Shown here: positions 1 to 8,146 of the stretch, in pieces
Position numbering within the stretch: position 1 is the stretch's first letter
How the letters are laid out: the number at the start of each line of letters is the position of its first letter
From: Sphingomonas sp. G-3-2-10
GTDB lineage: Bacteria > Pseudomonadota > Alphaproteobacteria > Sphingomonadales > Sphingomonadaceae
DNA: 64,000 bases
Direction of reading: 5' to 3'
Assembly: GCF_012927115.1 (NCBI RefSeq)
Contig: NZ_JABBFY010000001.1
Location: forward strand, 3,162,001-3,226,000
Program-made: the position numbers and the translations under genes
Notes under the pieces: model-generated
Told to the model about the DNA's origin: nothing
What the model saw: the letters and a program-made list of their open reading frames with translations, nothing else
Database searches by the model: none

Positions 1-2
1 CC

Positions 3-617
3 GAGCTCGGCGTTTCGGTGAAGATCGCCACTTTGCCCAACGAGATGCCCGATCCGGTCCGCTTCCCCGACGATCATGCGGTCCGCCCCTATGACCCCGC
101 CGCGGTCGAAGCGTTCCACACCGCGCTCGCCCATGTCGATCACGCCTTCAAGACCTTCCGCACCGGTTTTCTCGGCAAGGCCAGCCCGGTCCATTTCTTC
201 TGGGGCAGCTTCGATCTCGCCGTCACTCGCTTCTCCGGCCGCGTCGCCCCGCCGCACCCCGGCGGTGTTCCCGGCCTGCCCGACGACGTGACGCGCGAAG
301 CCTATAGCCATGAAGTGTCCAGCGCCGGCTTCTGGCCTGGCAGCGACGCCTACCCCAAGGCCGCCTTCTATTCCTACGCCTATCCCGCGCCCGCCGGGTT
401 CGCCGAAGCGCAGGTCTGCCCCGACGACGCGCGGTTCGATTCAGCACTGGGCGAATTCATCCTCGATTACGACGCCGTCCGCACGGCCGCCGATCCGCAA
501 GCCGCGATCGCCGACTTTCTGCAATCCACCTATGACGCCGCCGCCGATCTCGCGCAGTGGGACCGCGCTGCGCTCGATTGCGAACCGGGTGTTCCCGGAA
601 GGCCCCGCAAGGTCTAG
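3..617 (+). CDS. DUF5996 family protein, 5' end outside the window
   Basis: The reading frame is open to the left edge, so the N-terminus is missing; the GTG at 18 is an internal codon. About 204 residues remain. They include an aromatic stretch (VHFFWGSFDLAVTRFSGR) and a run ending HEVSSAGFWPGS, both characteristic of the DUF5996 family as I recall it. Full members are usually near 300 residues, so roughly a third is lost. The family's biochemical function is unknown to me. It ends nine bases before the next gene, so the two are probably co-transcribed. The family call is from memory of the motif pattern. Confidence 0.75.
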   Translation, partial: ELGVSVKIATLPNEMPDPVRFPDDHAVRPYDPAAVEAFHTALAHVDHAFKTFRTGFLGKASPVHFFWGSFDLAVTRFSGRVAPPHPGGVPGLPDDVTREAYSHEVSSAGFWPGSDAYPKAAFYSYAYPAPAGFAEAQVCPDDARFDSALGEFILDYDAVRTAADPQAAIADFLQSTYDAAADLAQWDRAALDCEPGVPGRPRKV

Positions 618-626
618 CATCTGCAC

Positions 627-1181
627 ATGGCCGAATTCTTCGACGCGCTCACCGACGACCACCGCGCCTTCATCGCGAAGCAGCCGGTCTTCTTCGTCGC
701 CACCGCAGCCGAGGGCGCGCGGATCAACCTCAGCCCCAAGGGGATGGATTGCTTCCGGGTGCTCGATGACAAGACAGTGGCGTATCTCGACGTCGCCGGA
801 TCGGGCAACGAGACCAACGCGCACCTGCTGGCCGACGGGCGCATCACGATCATGTTCTGCGCGTTCGAAAGTCCGGCGCTGATCTTCCGCGTCTATGGCC
901 GGGGTGTCCCCGTGCTGCCGCAGGACGATCGCTGGGCCGAACTCGCCCCGCACTTCACTTTGCTGCCCGGCACCCGCCAGATCTTCGTGGTCGAACTCGA
1001 TCAGGTGCAGACCTCTTGCGGCTGGGGCGTGCCCCATATGAATTTCGACCGCGAGCGCACGACGCTCAGCAAATATCACGCGAAGTCCAACGACGCCGAG
1101 CGCTTCGGCAAATATGCCGTCCGCACAAAGAGCATCGACGGCCTGCCGGTGCGCAATCCCACGGTGCCCGTCGCCGGCTGA
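627..1181 (+). CDS. Pyridoxamine 5'-phosphate oxidase-like flavin-binding protein
   Basis: The product has 184 residues. The N-terminus (FFDALTDDHRAFIAKQPVFFVATA) followed by INLSPKG matches the split-barrel FMN-binding fold of the PNPOx-like superfamily, of the type that carries a GNETNAHL segment after the second strand. Such proteins bind FMN or F420-type cofactors and act on diverse substrates, so no substrate can be assigned. It is not PdxH itself, since the substrate-binding region of PdxH is absent. The start is the first ATG after the upstream stop, nine bases away, which suggests an operon with the DUF5996 gene. Confidence 0.8.
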   Translation: MAEFFDALTDDHRAFIAKQPVFFVATAAEGARINLSPKGMDCFRVLDDKTVAYLDVAGSGNETNAHLLADGRITIMFCAFESPALIFRVYGRGVPVLPQDDRWAELAPHFTLLPGTRQIFVVELDQVQTSCGWGVPHMNFDRERTTLSKYHAKSNDAERFGKYAVRTKSIDGLPVRNPTVPVAG

Positions 1182-1184
1182 GCC

Positions 1185-2135
1185 TTAGCGCGGCAGTTTC
1201 CGCAACGATGCCTGGGCGCGGGCCTGCATCGCCTGCTCCAATGCCGACTGCTCGTCGAAAATGCGATTGTAGCGGGTGGTCACCGCCTGGAATGCCGAGA
1301 GATCGGCGTCGCTGGTAAAGCCCACCATCTCGCCTTCCATCCGCCAGTTGCGGCGCGCCAGCACGCGGCACATCGCGCCCAGCTCGACCAGCGCCTGATC
1401 GCCCAGTTCCCAGCGCCGGGCATTCTCGGCGCCGTTATCGGCCATGCCGCGCTCGAGCCCATCCAGCACGTCCATCGCCGTAGCCGTGTCGGACATCCCG
1501 CTCATCGCCTTCAATGCCGCGCGCGTGTCGTTCATCAGCCGCTCGGTCGCCGTGCGATACTGTTTCACACGGCCGCGCTGCCGTTCGGTCGCCGTGCAAT
1601 CCCGCAGGATTGCCGAGTTCACGCCCAGCTTCGCCGGATCGAGCAACGCATGGATGCCGCTGTCGGTCATCGATTTCTCATAGGCGCGCTGCTCGCGCTG
1701 CAACGAACGGAGCATGACGCGGATGACGCCTACGGGCGTATCCGGCTTCAGACCCGGAGCCGGCGGCATCTCGCGGCCTGCCAGCATCGCCTCGGCATCC
1801 TGCCGGACCAGCAGGAATTCGGCCTGTTCGCGCGCATTGCGCGCGTCGAGGCCGCGGACATATTGAAAGCCGCCGGCGATCACCGCGAGGAAGAGAAACG
1901 CCCCGATCTTCCACCCGGCCGTCGCGCCGCGCAACGCGACCAGATAGACCACGGCATAGACCAGCGCGGCCGTGCCCGCCGCCTGACCGATCACGATCGC
2001 GATGCGATCGCCCGGCGGCACGGACGCAGCCACGCCGCCAATGACCAATACCGCGACCAGCAGCGCGAAGACCGCCCGGCCCATCGACCAGCCATCCTCC
2101 GCGTCGTAATCCAGATGATCGCGCGCATAGGCCAT
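1185..2135 (-). CDS. Hypothetical membrane protein with two N-terminal helices
   Basis: I chose the ATG at 2135 because an AAGGGGGG ribosome-binding site lies just upstream, although the frame is open 14 codons further. The product is 316 residues. A charged N-terminus precedes two hydrophobic segments (around residues 20-40 and 48-66) and a third near residue 80. The remaining 230 residues are soluble, mostly alpha-helical, and rich in Arg and Glu. The order suggests a membrane-anchored protein with a large helical domain on one side. I do not recognise the family. It converges with the PNPOx-like gene, with only three bases between the stop codons, and it is divergent from glnK. Confidence 0.75.
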   Translation of the reverse strand: MAYARDHLDYDAEDGWSMGRAVFALLVAVLVIGGVAASVPPGDRIAIVIGQAAGTAALVYAVVYLVALRGATAGWKIGAFLFLAVIAGGFQYVRGLDARNAREQAEFLLVRQDAEAMLAGREMPPAPGLKPDTPVGVIRVMLRSLQREQRAYEKSMTDSGIHALLDPAKLGVNSAILRDCTATERQRGRVKQYRTATERLMNDTRAALKAMSGMSDTATAMDVLDGLERGMADNGAENARRWELGDQALVELGAMCRVLARRNWRMEGEMVGFTSDADLSAFQAVTTRYNRIFDEQSALEQAMQARAQASLRKLPR

Positions 2136-2288
2136 GATCTGCCCCCCTTGCCCCGGCAACTGGCCGATCCCGCGCACAGCGTCAATTCTGCCTGATTTTT
2201 AGGCACCCTTTCGCAACTGCACAAAAATTTACCTTCGGGTAACATTTGATTGCGCCCGAAACCCGCAGAAATGCGCGATTCTTGCCTC

Positions 2289-2304
2289 TGGCACGGCAAT
2301 TGCT
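2289..2304 (+). promoter_or_regulatory. Sigma-54 (RpoN) promoter of glnK-amtB
   Basis: TGGCACG at 2289-2295 and TTGCT at 2300-2304 match the RpoN consensus, with GG and GC separated by exactly ten bases. The site is 42 bases before the glnK start codon. This fits the known nitrogen-starvation control of glnK-amtB through NtrC and RpoN. A short hairpin (TTACC-TTCG-GGTAA, 2229-2242) lies about 50 bases upstream, but I cannot identify a clear NtrC dyad. Confidence 0.85.
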
Positions 2305-2345
2305 GCTCTGCCGCCCGGGTTAAACTCGCGAGAAGAGGGGGCGGC

Positions 2346-2684
2346 ATGAAACTGATCATCGCCATCATCAAGCCATTCAAACTGGATGATGTCCGTGAAG
2401 CGCTGACGGGGGTCGGCATCACCGGCATGACCGTAACCGAGGTGAAGGGGTTCGGCCGCCAGAAGGGCCAGACCGAGATTTACCGCGGCGCGGAATACAG
2501 CACCAACATGGTGCCCAAGATCAAGCTGGAGATCGCGTGCGGGGCCGATCTGGTCGACCGCGCGGTCGAGGCCATCCAGTCTTCGGCAAACACCGGCGCG
2601 ATCGGCGACGGCAAGATTTTCGTCCTCGACGTGGGTCAGGCGGTGCGGATCCGCACCGGCGAGACCGACGAGACGGCGCTGTGA
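2346..2684 (+). CDS. glnK: Nitrogen regulatory protein P-II
   Basis: The product is a 112-residue P-II trimer subunit that senses 2-oxoglutarate and ATP/ADP and is modified under nitrogen limitation. It begins MKLIIAIIKPFKLDDV and carries the T-loop GQTEIYRGAEY with Tyr51, the uridylylation site. The ATG at 2346 gives the canonical P-II N-terminus; the open frame further upstream is not coding. It lies 14 bases before amtB and behind a sigma-54 promoter, so it is the GlnK type that docks on AmtB to close the channel when ammonium rises. The glnK rather than glnB name rests on this context. Confidence 0.95.
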   Translation: MKLIIAIIKPFKLDDVREALTGVGITGMTVTEVKGFGRQKGQTEIYRGAEYSTNMVPKIKLEIACGADLVDRAVEAIQSSANTGAIGDGKIFVLDVGQAVRIRTGETDETAL

Positions 2685-2698
2685 GCAAGGGGAGCAAC

Positions 2699-4150
2699 AT
2701 GAAGCACGCATTGAAATTTGCGGCCGGAGCGGGAGTCGCGATGCTCGCGGCAATGCCCGCATGGGCCAATGTGGCCGAAGCGGCCGCCACCGTCGCCGAA
2801 GCGGCACCCGCCGCCGCCGCGCCGTTCGTGCCGACCGCCGACATGGTCAACAAGGGCGACGTCGCCTGGATGCTGGTCGCGTCGGCATTGGTGCTGATGA
2901 TGTCGGTACCCGCGCTCGCCCTCTTCTATGGCGGCCTGGTCCGCACCAAGAACATGCTGTCGGTGCTGATGCAGGTGCTCACCATCGTCTGCGTTGCGGC
3001 GCTTGTCTGGTTCTCCTGGGGCTATTCGATGGCCTTCACCTCGACCGGCAGCCCCTATCCGTCGCTGTTCGGCGGTCTTGACAAGGCGTTCCTGAAGGGC
3101 GTCGATCCTTCGACCTTCGCCGCGACCTTCTCGAACGGCGTCTATCTGCCCGAATATGTGTTCGTGATCTTCCAGATGACCTTCGCCTGCATCACGCCGG
3201 CGCTGATCGTCGGGGCGTTCGCGGAGCGTGTGAAGTTCACCCCGCTGATCATCTTCACGGTGCTGTGGCTCACGCTCGCCTATTTCCCGATCGCGCACAT
3301 GGTCTGGTACTGGCCGGGCCCAGACTTCCTGCACGCCGCGCCGACCGATACCGGCAAGATCTGGAGCTGGGGCGCACTCGACTTCGCCGGCGGCACCGTG
3401 GTGCACATCAATGCGGGCATCGCCGGTCTGATCGGCTGCCTCGTGATCGGCAAGCGTACCGGATTCAACAGCGAACCGATGCCGCCGCACAGCCTGGTGA
3501 TGACCATGATCGGCGCTTCGCTGCTGTGGATCGGCTGGTTCGGTTTCAACGCCGGCTCGGGTCTCGAAGCCAATGCGTTCGGCGCGCTGGCCTTCATCAA
3601 CACCCTCACCGCGACGGCGGCGGCAGGTGCCACCTGGGCGCTGATCGAGCAGATCGTCCACAAGAAGCCTTCGCTGCTGGGCGCGGCTTCGGGCGTGGTC
3701 ACCGGCCTGGTCGCGATCACCCCGGCGGCGGGCTTCGCTCACCCCGGCACTGCGATCATCCTAGGCGCAGTCGCTACCGTGGTCTGCTTCTTCTTCGTCA
3801 CCACGGTGAAGAAGCTGCTGAAGTATGACGACACGCTCGACGTCTTCGGCATCCATGCGGTCGGCGGCATCGTCGGCGCCATCGGCACCGGCATCGTCGC
3901 AGACCCGGCCCTCGGCGGCCAGGGCTGGATCGACTACACCGCTCCGGTCGCCAAGGCAGGCGTCTATGATCTGGTCGGCCAGGTGATCACCCAGGCATGG
4001 GCAGTCGGCCTCACCATCGTGTGGACCGGCACCGTCTCGCTCGTGCTGTTCCTGGTGCTGAAGTACACCATCGGCCTGCGCCCCAGCGTGGAAGTCGAAG
4101 TCGAAGGTCTCGACATCAACGCCCACGGCGAGCGCGCCTACAACTACTGA
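2699..4150 (+). CDS. amtB: Ammonium transporter
   Basis: This is a 483-residue inner-membrane ammonium channel. A signal-like N-terminus (to about residue 22, ending PAWA) and a short Ala-rich linker precede eleven or so membrane helices. The pore histidine pair is visible in FAGGTVVHINAG and FGIHAVGGIVG. The length suits proteobacterial AmtB with a cleaved leader. The ATG at 2699 follows a GGGGAGC ribosome-binding site and lies 14 bases after glnK. Expression is expected from the sigma-54 promoter upstream of glnK, and transcription should end at the hairpin at 4224-4254. Confidence 0.96.
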   Translation: MKHALKFAAGAGVAMLAAMPAWANVAEAAATVAEAAPAAAAPFVPTADMVNKGDVAWMLVASALVLMMSVPALALFYGGLVRTKNMLSVLMQVLTIVCVAALVWFSWGYSMAFTSTGSPYPSLFGGLDKAFLKGVDPSTFAATFSNGVYLPEYVFVIFQMTFACITPALIVGAFAERVKFTPLIIFTVLWLTLAYFPIAHMVWYWPGPDFLHAAPTDTGKIWSWGALDFAGGTVVHINAGIAGLIGCLVIGKRTGFNSEPMPPHSLVMTMIGASLLWIGWFGFNAGSGLEANAFGALAFINTLTATAAAGATWALIEQIVHKKPSLLGAASGVVTGLVAITPAAGFAHPGTAIILGAVATVVCFFFVTTVKKLLKYDDTLDVFGIHAVGGIVGAIGTGIVADPALGGQGWIDYTAPVAKAGVYDLVGQVITQAWAVGLTIVWTGTVSLVLFLVLKYTIGLRPSVEVEVEGLDINAHGERAYNY

Positions 4151-4223
4151 CAAGTTTGGACGCCGCACCGCACCTCTCCGAACAGGTGCGGCGTCCTCCC
4201 CAGGTTCCTCCTGCGGACACACT

Positions 4224-4254
4224 GGGCCGGTGGCGATCCACCGGCCCTTTTTTT
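4224..4254 (+). terminator. Rho-independent terminator after amtB
   Basis: A perfect ten-pair stem, GGGCCGGTGG against CCACCGGCCC with a CGAT loop, is followed by seven T residues. It ends the glnK-amtB transcript. Confidence 0.93.
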
Positions 4255-4329
4255 GCGTAACGGCGGCGCAGCCGCGCCACGCATCCCCGCGAAAGGGGGG
4301 ATCGCAGGCGGCAGGCGTGAGGCTGAACG

Positions 4330-4514
4330 TCAGCGCGCGTCGGTGATGGGAATATCGGTCTTCACGGCGTGCGTCGGGAAGGGCATCAGCGCCAGTGCCG
4401 CCGCGCTGGCAAGCCGGCCAGCGCCCAGCCATAACGCCTCTGTTTCAGGTCCCAAATCGCGCGGACGGCACAGCAGAGCGTCGCGGCAGCGAACCCGAAA
4501 AGCCACAACGTCAT
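4330..4514 (-). pseudogene. Small single-span membrane protein, frameshifted
   Basis: The ATG at 4514 overlaps the stop of the GMC oxidoreductase gene (ATGA). The frame reads MTLWLFGFAAATLCC to YGWALAGL and then ends early at 4386, after 42 codons. In the adjacent frame the sequence continues as a plausible hydrophobic helix and a polar tail (MPFPTHAVKTDIPITDAR) to a TGA at 4330. Restoring one base near the GGCTTGCC codons gives a smooth 61-residue protein with two hydrophobic segments. I infer a one-base loss, either real or a sequence error. I have the impression of similar small proteins in sphingomonads, but cannot confirm it. Function is unknown. Confidence 0.6.
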
Positions 4515-6115
4515 GCCAGATCCTCGCGCACGAAGTCCGCGCAGCGCTCGCCGATCATGATGCTCGGCGCATTGGTGTTGCCGCCCACCAGCCGCGGCAT
4601 GATCGAAGCGTCGGCGATGTACAGCCCCTCGACCCCGCGCACCTTCAGCCGCGGATCGCAGACCGAACCGGCGTCCGATCCCATCCGCGCGGTGCCCACC
4701 GGATGGTACACCGTGTCCGATCGCGCGCGGATCAGCCGCTCCAGCGCGGCATCGTCGTTCAGGTCGATCGGATAGCGGTCCTTGCCGTGGAACCCGGTCA
4801 TCGGCGGCGTCTCGAGGATGCGGTACATCGCCCGCACGCCGCGCTTCAACGTCTCGACGTCGCGCTGGTCGCCCAGGAAGTTCGGGTCGATCAGCGGCGG
4901 CACGTTGGGATCGAGCGATTGCAGCCGCACCGTCCCCCGGCTCTCGGGCCGCAGCACGCAGGCATGACAAGAATAGCCGTGGCTCTTCACCTTCGCCCGC
5001 CCGTGATCCTCGACGATCGCGACGACGAAGTGGAACTGGATATCGGGCACGTCCGAATTGGGATCGGTGGCGAGGAATCCGCCGGCCTCGGCATAGGGCG
5101 TGGTCATCGCTCCCTCGCGCGTCGCCAGCCACTGGAAGATCGCACCGATCGACTTGAACGTGCCGGTCAGCGAGCTGCCGAGGAACGCCGTCCCCTTCGT
5201 CTCGAACGCCGCGACATAATCGATATGGTCCTGCAGGTCCGCGCCGACGCCGGGCGCATCGACCTGCACCGCTAGGCCCATTTCCTTGAGATGCGCCGCC
5301 GGCCCGATGCCCGAGAGCATCAGCAGTTGCGGCGTCTGGAACGCGCCCCCGGCCATCACCACCGCGCGCTTCGCCCGGATCATCTTCTGCTGGCCGTCGC
5401 GCTGATAGGCCACGCCCCATACGCGGCCATCCTCGAACAGCACGCGCTCGACCATCGCGTCGGTCAATATCTCCAGATTGTCGCGATTCTTCGCGTCGCC
5501 CAGATAGGCGCGCGCCGCGGTCCAGCGCTCGCCATTGCGCTGGGTCACCTGATAGATGCCGACGCCGTCCTGCCGCGCGCCGTTGAAATCCTCGTTGACC
5601 GGAAGCTGCAACGCCGCGCCCGCCTGGACGAAGGCATGGGCGCCGGGATTGGCCCAGTCCTGGTCGCTGACCCAGAGCGGTCCGCTATCGTTGTGGAATG
5701 CGTCCGCGCCGCGCACATTATGCTCGGCGCGCTTGAACACCGGCAGCACCTCGTCCCAGCCCCAGCCGGTACAGCCCAGATCGCGCCACTGGTCATAGTC
5801 CTGCGGATGGCCGCGCAGATAGAGCATCGCGTTGATCGCCGACGAGCCGCCCATCCCGCGCCCGCGCGGCTGGTATCCGCGCCGCCCGTTCAGTCCCGGC
5901 TGCGGCACCGTCTCGAAGCGCCAGTTCACCTTGTCGGGCTGGAACGGCATCATGCCGGGCATGATCGTCTTGAGGCTGGTGTTGCGCCCGCCCGCTTCGA
6001 GCACGGTGACCTTGTACTTGCCGTCCTCGCTCAGCCGCCCCGCCGCCGCGCTCCCCCCGGAGCCGCAACCGATGACGACGATATCGGATTCTTCCACCGG
6101 GCGCCCCTGATCCAC
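4511..6115 (-). CDS. GMC-family FAD-dependent oxidoreductase (choline dehydrogenase-like)
   Basis: The product has 534 residues. The FAD dinucleotide-binding motif (VVIGCGSGGSAAAGRL, residues 12-27) is at the N-terminus. The GMC signature follows around residue 85 (RGRGMGGSSAINAMLYLRG), and the C-terminus has the catalytic His region (DTVYHPVGTARMG) and the second histidine/asparagine segment (GGNTNAPSIMIGER). Such enzymes oxidise alcohols to aldehydes. The substrate here is unknown; choline is only the family label. The start is a GTG at 6115 behind GGAGAGGGA. The gene overlaps the small gene downstream by four bases. Confidence 0.9.
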   Translation of the reverse strand: MDQGRPVEESDIVVIGCGSGGSAAAGRLSEDGKYKVTVLEAGGRNTSLKTIMPGMMPFQPDKVNWRFETVPQPGLNGRRGYQPRGRGMGGSSAINAMLYLRGHPQDYDQWRDLGCTGWGWDEVLPVFKRAEHNVRGADAFHNDSGPLWVSDQDWANPGAHAFVQAGAALQLPVNEDFNGARQDGVGIYQVTQRNGERWTAARAYLGDAKNRDNLEILTDAMVERVLFEDGRVWGVAYQRDGQQKMIRAKRAVVMAGGAFQTPQLLMLSGIGPAAHLKEMGLAVQVDAPGVGADLQDHIDYVAAFETKGTAFLGSSLTGTFKSIGAIFQWLATREGAMTTPYAEAGGFLATDPNSDVPDIQFHFVVAIVEDHGRAKVKSHGYSCHACVLRPESRGTVRLQSLDPNVPPLIDPNFLGDQRDVETLKRGVRAMYRILETPPMTGFHGKDRYPIDLNDDAALERLIRARSDTVYHPVGTARMGSDAGSVCDPRLKVRGVEGLYIADASIMPRLVGGNTNAPSIMIGERCADFVREDLA

Positions 6116-6184
6116 GCTTTGTCCCTCTCCAGACTAGCCGCTTGATCCTTGCGTCCAAGCGTTATTCCAACCGCGCTGTGCCGC

Positions 6185-6478
6185 TCAGAGGCAGTTCCCC
6201 CGCGCGCATTCGTAAACCAGCGCCCCGCTGGGGATCAGCGTCACGGCGATCGTCGCCAGCGCACCCAGCGCCCACGCCCATTGCCGCCGCCACAGCGCCG
6301 CAACCGAAAAGCCAGCCGCCCCGATCGCTCCCAGCCAGTAGAATAAGGAGGCAACCCCGAATGCCGGCACCGGCAGCAGCCACGCCTGCCGCGGATCGAA
6401 TATCGCAACCACGGCCATCAGCATCGCACACGCCGCCGCCAATCCCAGCGCCACCTGTCCGGGATGCGTCTCGCTCAT
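6185..6478 (-). CDS. Small integral membrane protein
   Basis: The product is 97 residues with three to four hydrophobic segments (about 8-27, 33-62 and 68-88) and a short Cys-containing tail. Its ATG overlaps the stop of the upstream hydroxylase gene by ATGA, so the two are translationally coupled. I do not recognise the family. The coupling suggests a job with the membrane hydroxylase, but no motif shows what. Confidence 0.75.
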   Translation of the reverse strand: MSETHPGQVALGLAAACAMLMAVVAIFDPRQAWLLPVPAFGVASLFYWLGAIGAAGFSVAALWRRQWAWALGALATIAVTLIPSGALVYECARGNCL

Positions 6479-7389
6479 TCGGCCGGCTGAGCCTGCGGGA
6501 GGTTCGCCTGCTTCGCTTCCCAGCGCGCCTTGATCGTCTCGCTGGTGTCGCGGCTGCCGTCATGGCTCCAGCCCGGGGGCTTCACCATATAGTACCACCT
6601 GGCGCGCAGCCCCGGCGCCTTCCACACATCCTTGGCGATGCCGACCCATTCGTGCGTCGCGGCCCAGATCAGGTTGAAGCTGCCGAGATCCTTGACGATG
6701 CCATAACGCGGCTTGTCGTCATCGCGTTCGGACACGAAGGTTCCGAACATTTTGTCCCACACGATGAAGACGCCTGCATAATTTTTGTCGAGGTAGCGCG
6801 GGTTGGTCGCGTGGTGGACGCGGTGATGAGAAGGCGTGTTCATCACTGCCTCGAACCATGCCGGCATCCGCTTGATCACCTCGGTATGGATCCAGAACTG
6901 GTAGATCAGGTTCAGCCCGCCGACGAAGAACACCATCGCCGGCGGGAAGCCGATCAGGAACAGCGGGATGCGGAAGATGAAGGCGATCGAGATGAACCCG
7001 GTCCAGGTCTGCCGCAGCGCCGTCGACAGGTTGTAGTGCTGCGAACTGTGATGGATGACATGGCTCGCCCAGAACCAGCGCACGCGATGGGCCGAGCGGT
7101 GGAAGGCGTAATAGGCCAGATCGTCGATCACGAAGCAGAGTGCGAACCAGTACCAGGCATAGCCGATGTCGAAGAGGCGGAACTGGTAGAGCCACACGCC
7201 CAGCGCAAGGACCGCGCCGCCCGTGATCAGGCCCGCCACCGTGCTGCCAAGTCCCAGCGCCAGCGAGGTCAGCGTATCGCGCGGGCAATAGCGCGTCCGG
7301 TCCTTCGCCCATGCCACGACCATCTCGGCGAGCACGAGCAGGACGAACGCCGGGATCGCGAAATCGACCGGGTTGGGCAGCCTCTCCAT
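6475..7389 (-). CDS. Sterol desaturase / fatty acid hydroxylase family membrane protein
   Basis: The product has 304 residues. Several membrane helices flank the di-iron histidine clusters of the fatty acid hydroxylase superfamily: HRSAH, then HVIHHSSQHYN, then a distal HHRVHH. These motifs bind two irons and use oxygen to hydroxylate or desaturate a lipid. The substrate is not evident. AAGGA seven bases before the ATG at 7389 serves as ribosome-binding site. The gene is divergent from the TetR gene at 7517, and palindromes in the gap suggest TetR control. The small membrane gene downstream overlaps its stop. Confidence 0.88.
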   Translation of the reverse strand: MERLPNPVDFAIPAFVLLVLAEMVVAWAKDRTRYCPRDTLTSLALGLGSTVAGLITGGAVLALGVWLYQFRLFDIGYAWYWFALCFVIDDLAYYAFHRSAHRVRWFWASHVIHHSSQHYNLSTALRQTWTGFISIAFIFRIPLFLIGFPPAMVFFVGGLNLIYQFWIHTEVIKRMPAWFEAVMNTPSHHRVHHATNPRYLDKNYAGVFIVWDKMFGTFVSERDDDKPRYGIVKDLGSFNLIWAATHEWVGIAKDVWKAPGLRARWYYMVKPPGWSHDGSRDTSETIKARWEAKQANLPQAQPAE

Positions 7390-7398
7390 TGGCCATTC

Positions 7399-7414
7399 CT
7401 TACATCAATGTAAG
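7399..7414. promoter_or_regulatory. Perfect palindrome overlapping the hydroxylase ribosome-binding site
   Basis: CTTACAT and ATGTAAG are arranged around a CA spacer, making a 16-base perfect dyad. It lies ten bases upstream of the hydroxylase start and covers its AAGGA ribosome-binding site. It may be an operator or an RNA hairpin that limits translation. Confidence 0.5.
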
Positions 7415-7440
7415 TTGCCCGCAAAAGCCAAATCATACTG

Positions 7441-7494
7441 TTGAACGATCGATCAAGAATCCGCTTGACGACGTTGATTGAATGATCAATCAAG
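7441..7494. promoter_or_regulatory. Two probable TetR operator copies
   Basis: TTGAACGATCGATCAAG (7441-7457) and TTGAATGATCAATCAAG (7478-7494) agree at 15 of 17 positions, and each is nearly palindromic. The second sits in a perfect dyad, TTGATTGA-ATGA-TCAATCAA (7474-7493). The repeats start 37 bases apart, in the divergent gap between the hydroxylase and the TetR gene. This is the usual layout of an autoregulated TetR pair. Confidence 0.7.
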
Positions 7495-7516
7495 TAACCG
7501 AGGAATCGAGGACGAG

Positions 7517-8131
7517 ATGAGTAGCGGGCGCAGCGCGAAGGAGCGGATCGTGATGGCGGCGATGGAGCTGTTCTGGGCGAAGGGGTATAATTCCACCTCG
7601 GTTTCCGACATTCTCAGCCGTACCCAGCTCAATTCGGGCAGCCTCTACCACGCCTTTCCCGGCAAGCAGGACATCCTCGTCGCGGTGCTCGAAGCGTATC
7701 GCGACGGCATCTATCCGATGCTGATCGATCCGGCATGGGATGGGGTGGAGGATCCGATCGAGCGCATCTTCGCGCTGCTCGCCGCCTATCGGGCGATGAT
7801 CCTCGAAACCGAATGCACCTATGGCTGCCCGATCGGCAGTCTCGCGCTCGAGCTGCACGAAGCCGATCCGGTGGTGCGCGACCTGCTCGCGGCGAATTTC
7901 AACGCATGGGTCGGCGCGATCGAGCGCTGCCTGAGCGACGCGGCCGACCGGCTGCCGCAGACTCTCGACCGCCGCGCGCTGGGCGAGTTCGTGCTGACCA
8001 CGATGGAAGGCGGGGTGATGCAGGCGCGAACGCATCGCGACGTCGGCGCATTCGACCGCAGCATCGCCGCGCTGCGCGATCATTTCGACATGCTGCTGGC
8101 CAAGGCCGCAACGGAGCGGATGCCAGCTTAA
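7517..8131 (+). CDS. TetR/AcrR family transcriptional regulator
   Basis: The product is 204 residues from the ATG at 7517, which gives a typical TetR N-terminus (GRSAKERIVMAAMELFWAKGY). The helix-turn-helix spans about residues 25-50 (TSVSDILSRTQLNSGSLYHAF) and is followed by an all-helical ligand-binding domain containing CTYGCPIGSLALEL. That Cys-Pro segment is common in TetR repressors of fatty-acid and electrophile response genes. Paired operators lie just upstream, so it probably represses itself and the divergent hydroxylase. It ends 15 bases before the DUF1761 gene, which may share the transcript. The ligand is unknown. Confidence 0.9.
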   Translation: MSSGRSAKERIVMAAMELFWAKGYNSTSVSDILSRTQLNSGSLYHAFPGKQDILVAVLEAYRDGIYPMLIDPAWDGVEDPIERIFALLAAYRAMILETECTYGCPIGSLALELHEADPVVRDLLAANFNAWVGAIERCLSDAADRLPQTLDRRALGEFVLTTMEGGVMQARTHRDVGAFDRSIAALRDHFDMLLAKAATERMPA

Positions 8132-8146
8132 CCTGGGGGAAGTGAC

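Noticed and set aside
2636..3742. A 368-codon minus-strand frame
   Set aside because: Antisense to amtB; Arg/His/Asp-rich and without motif.
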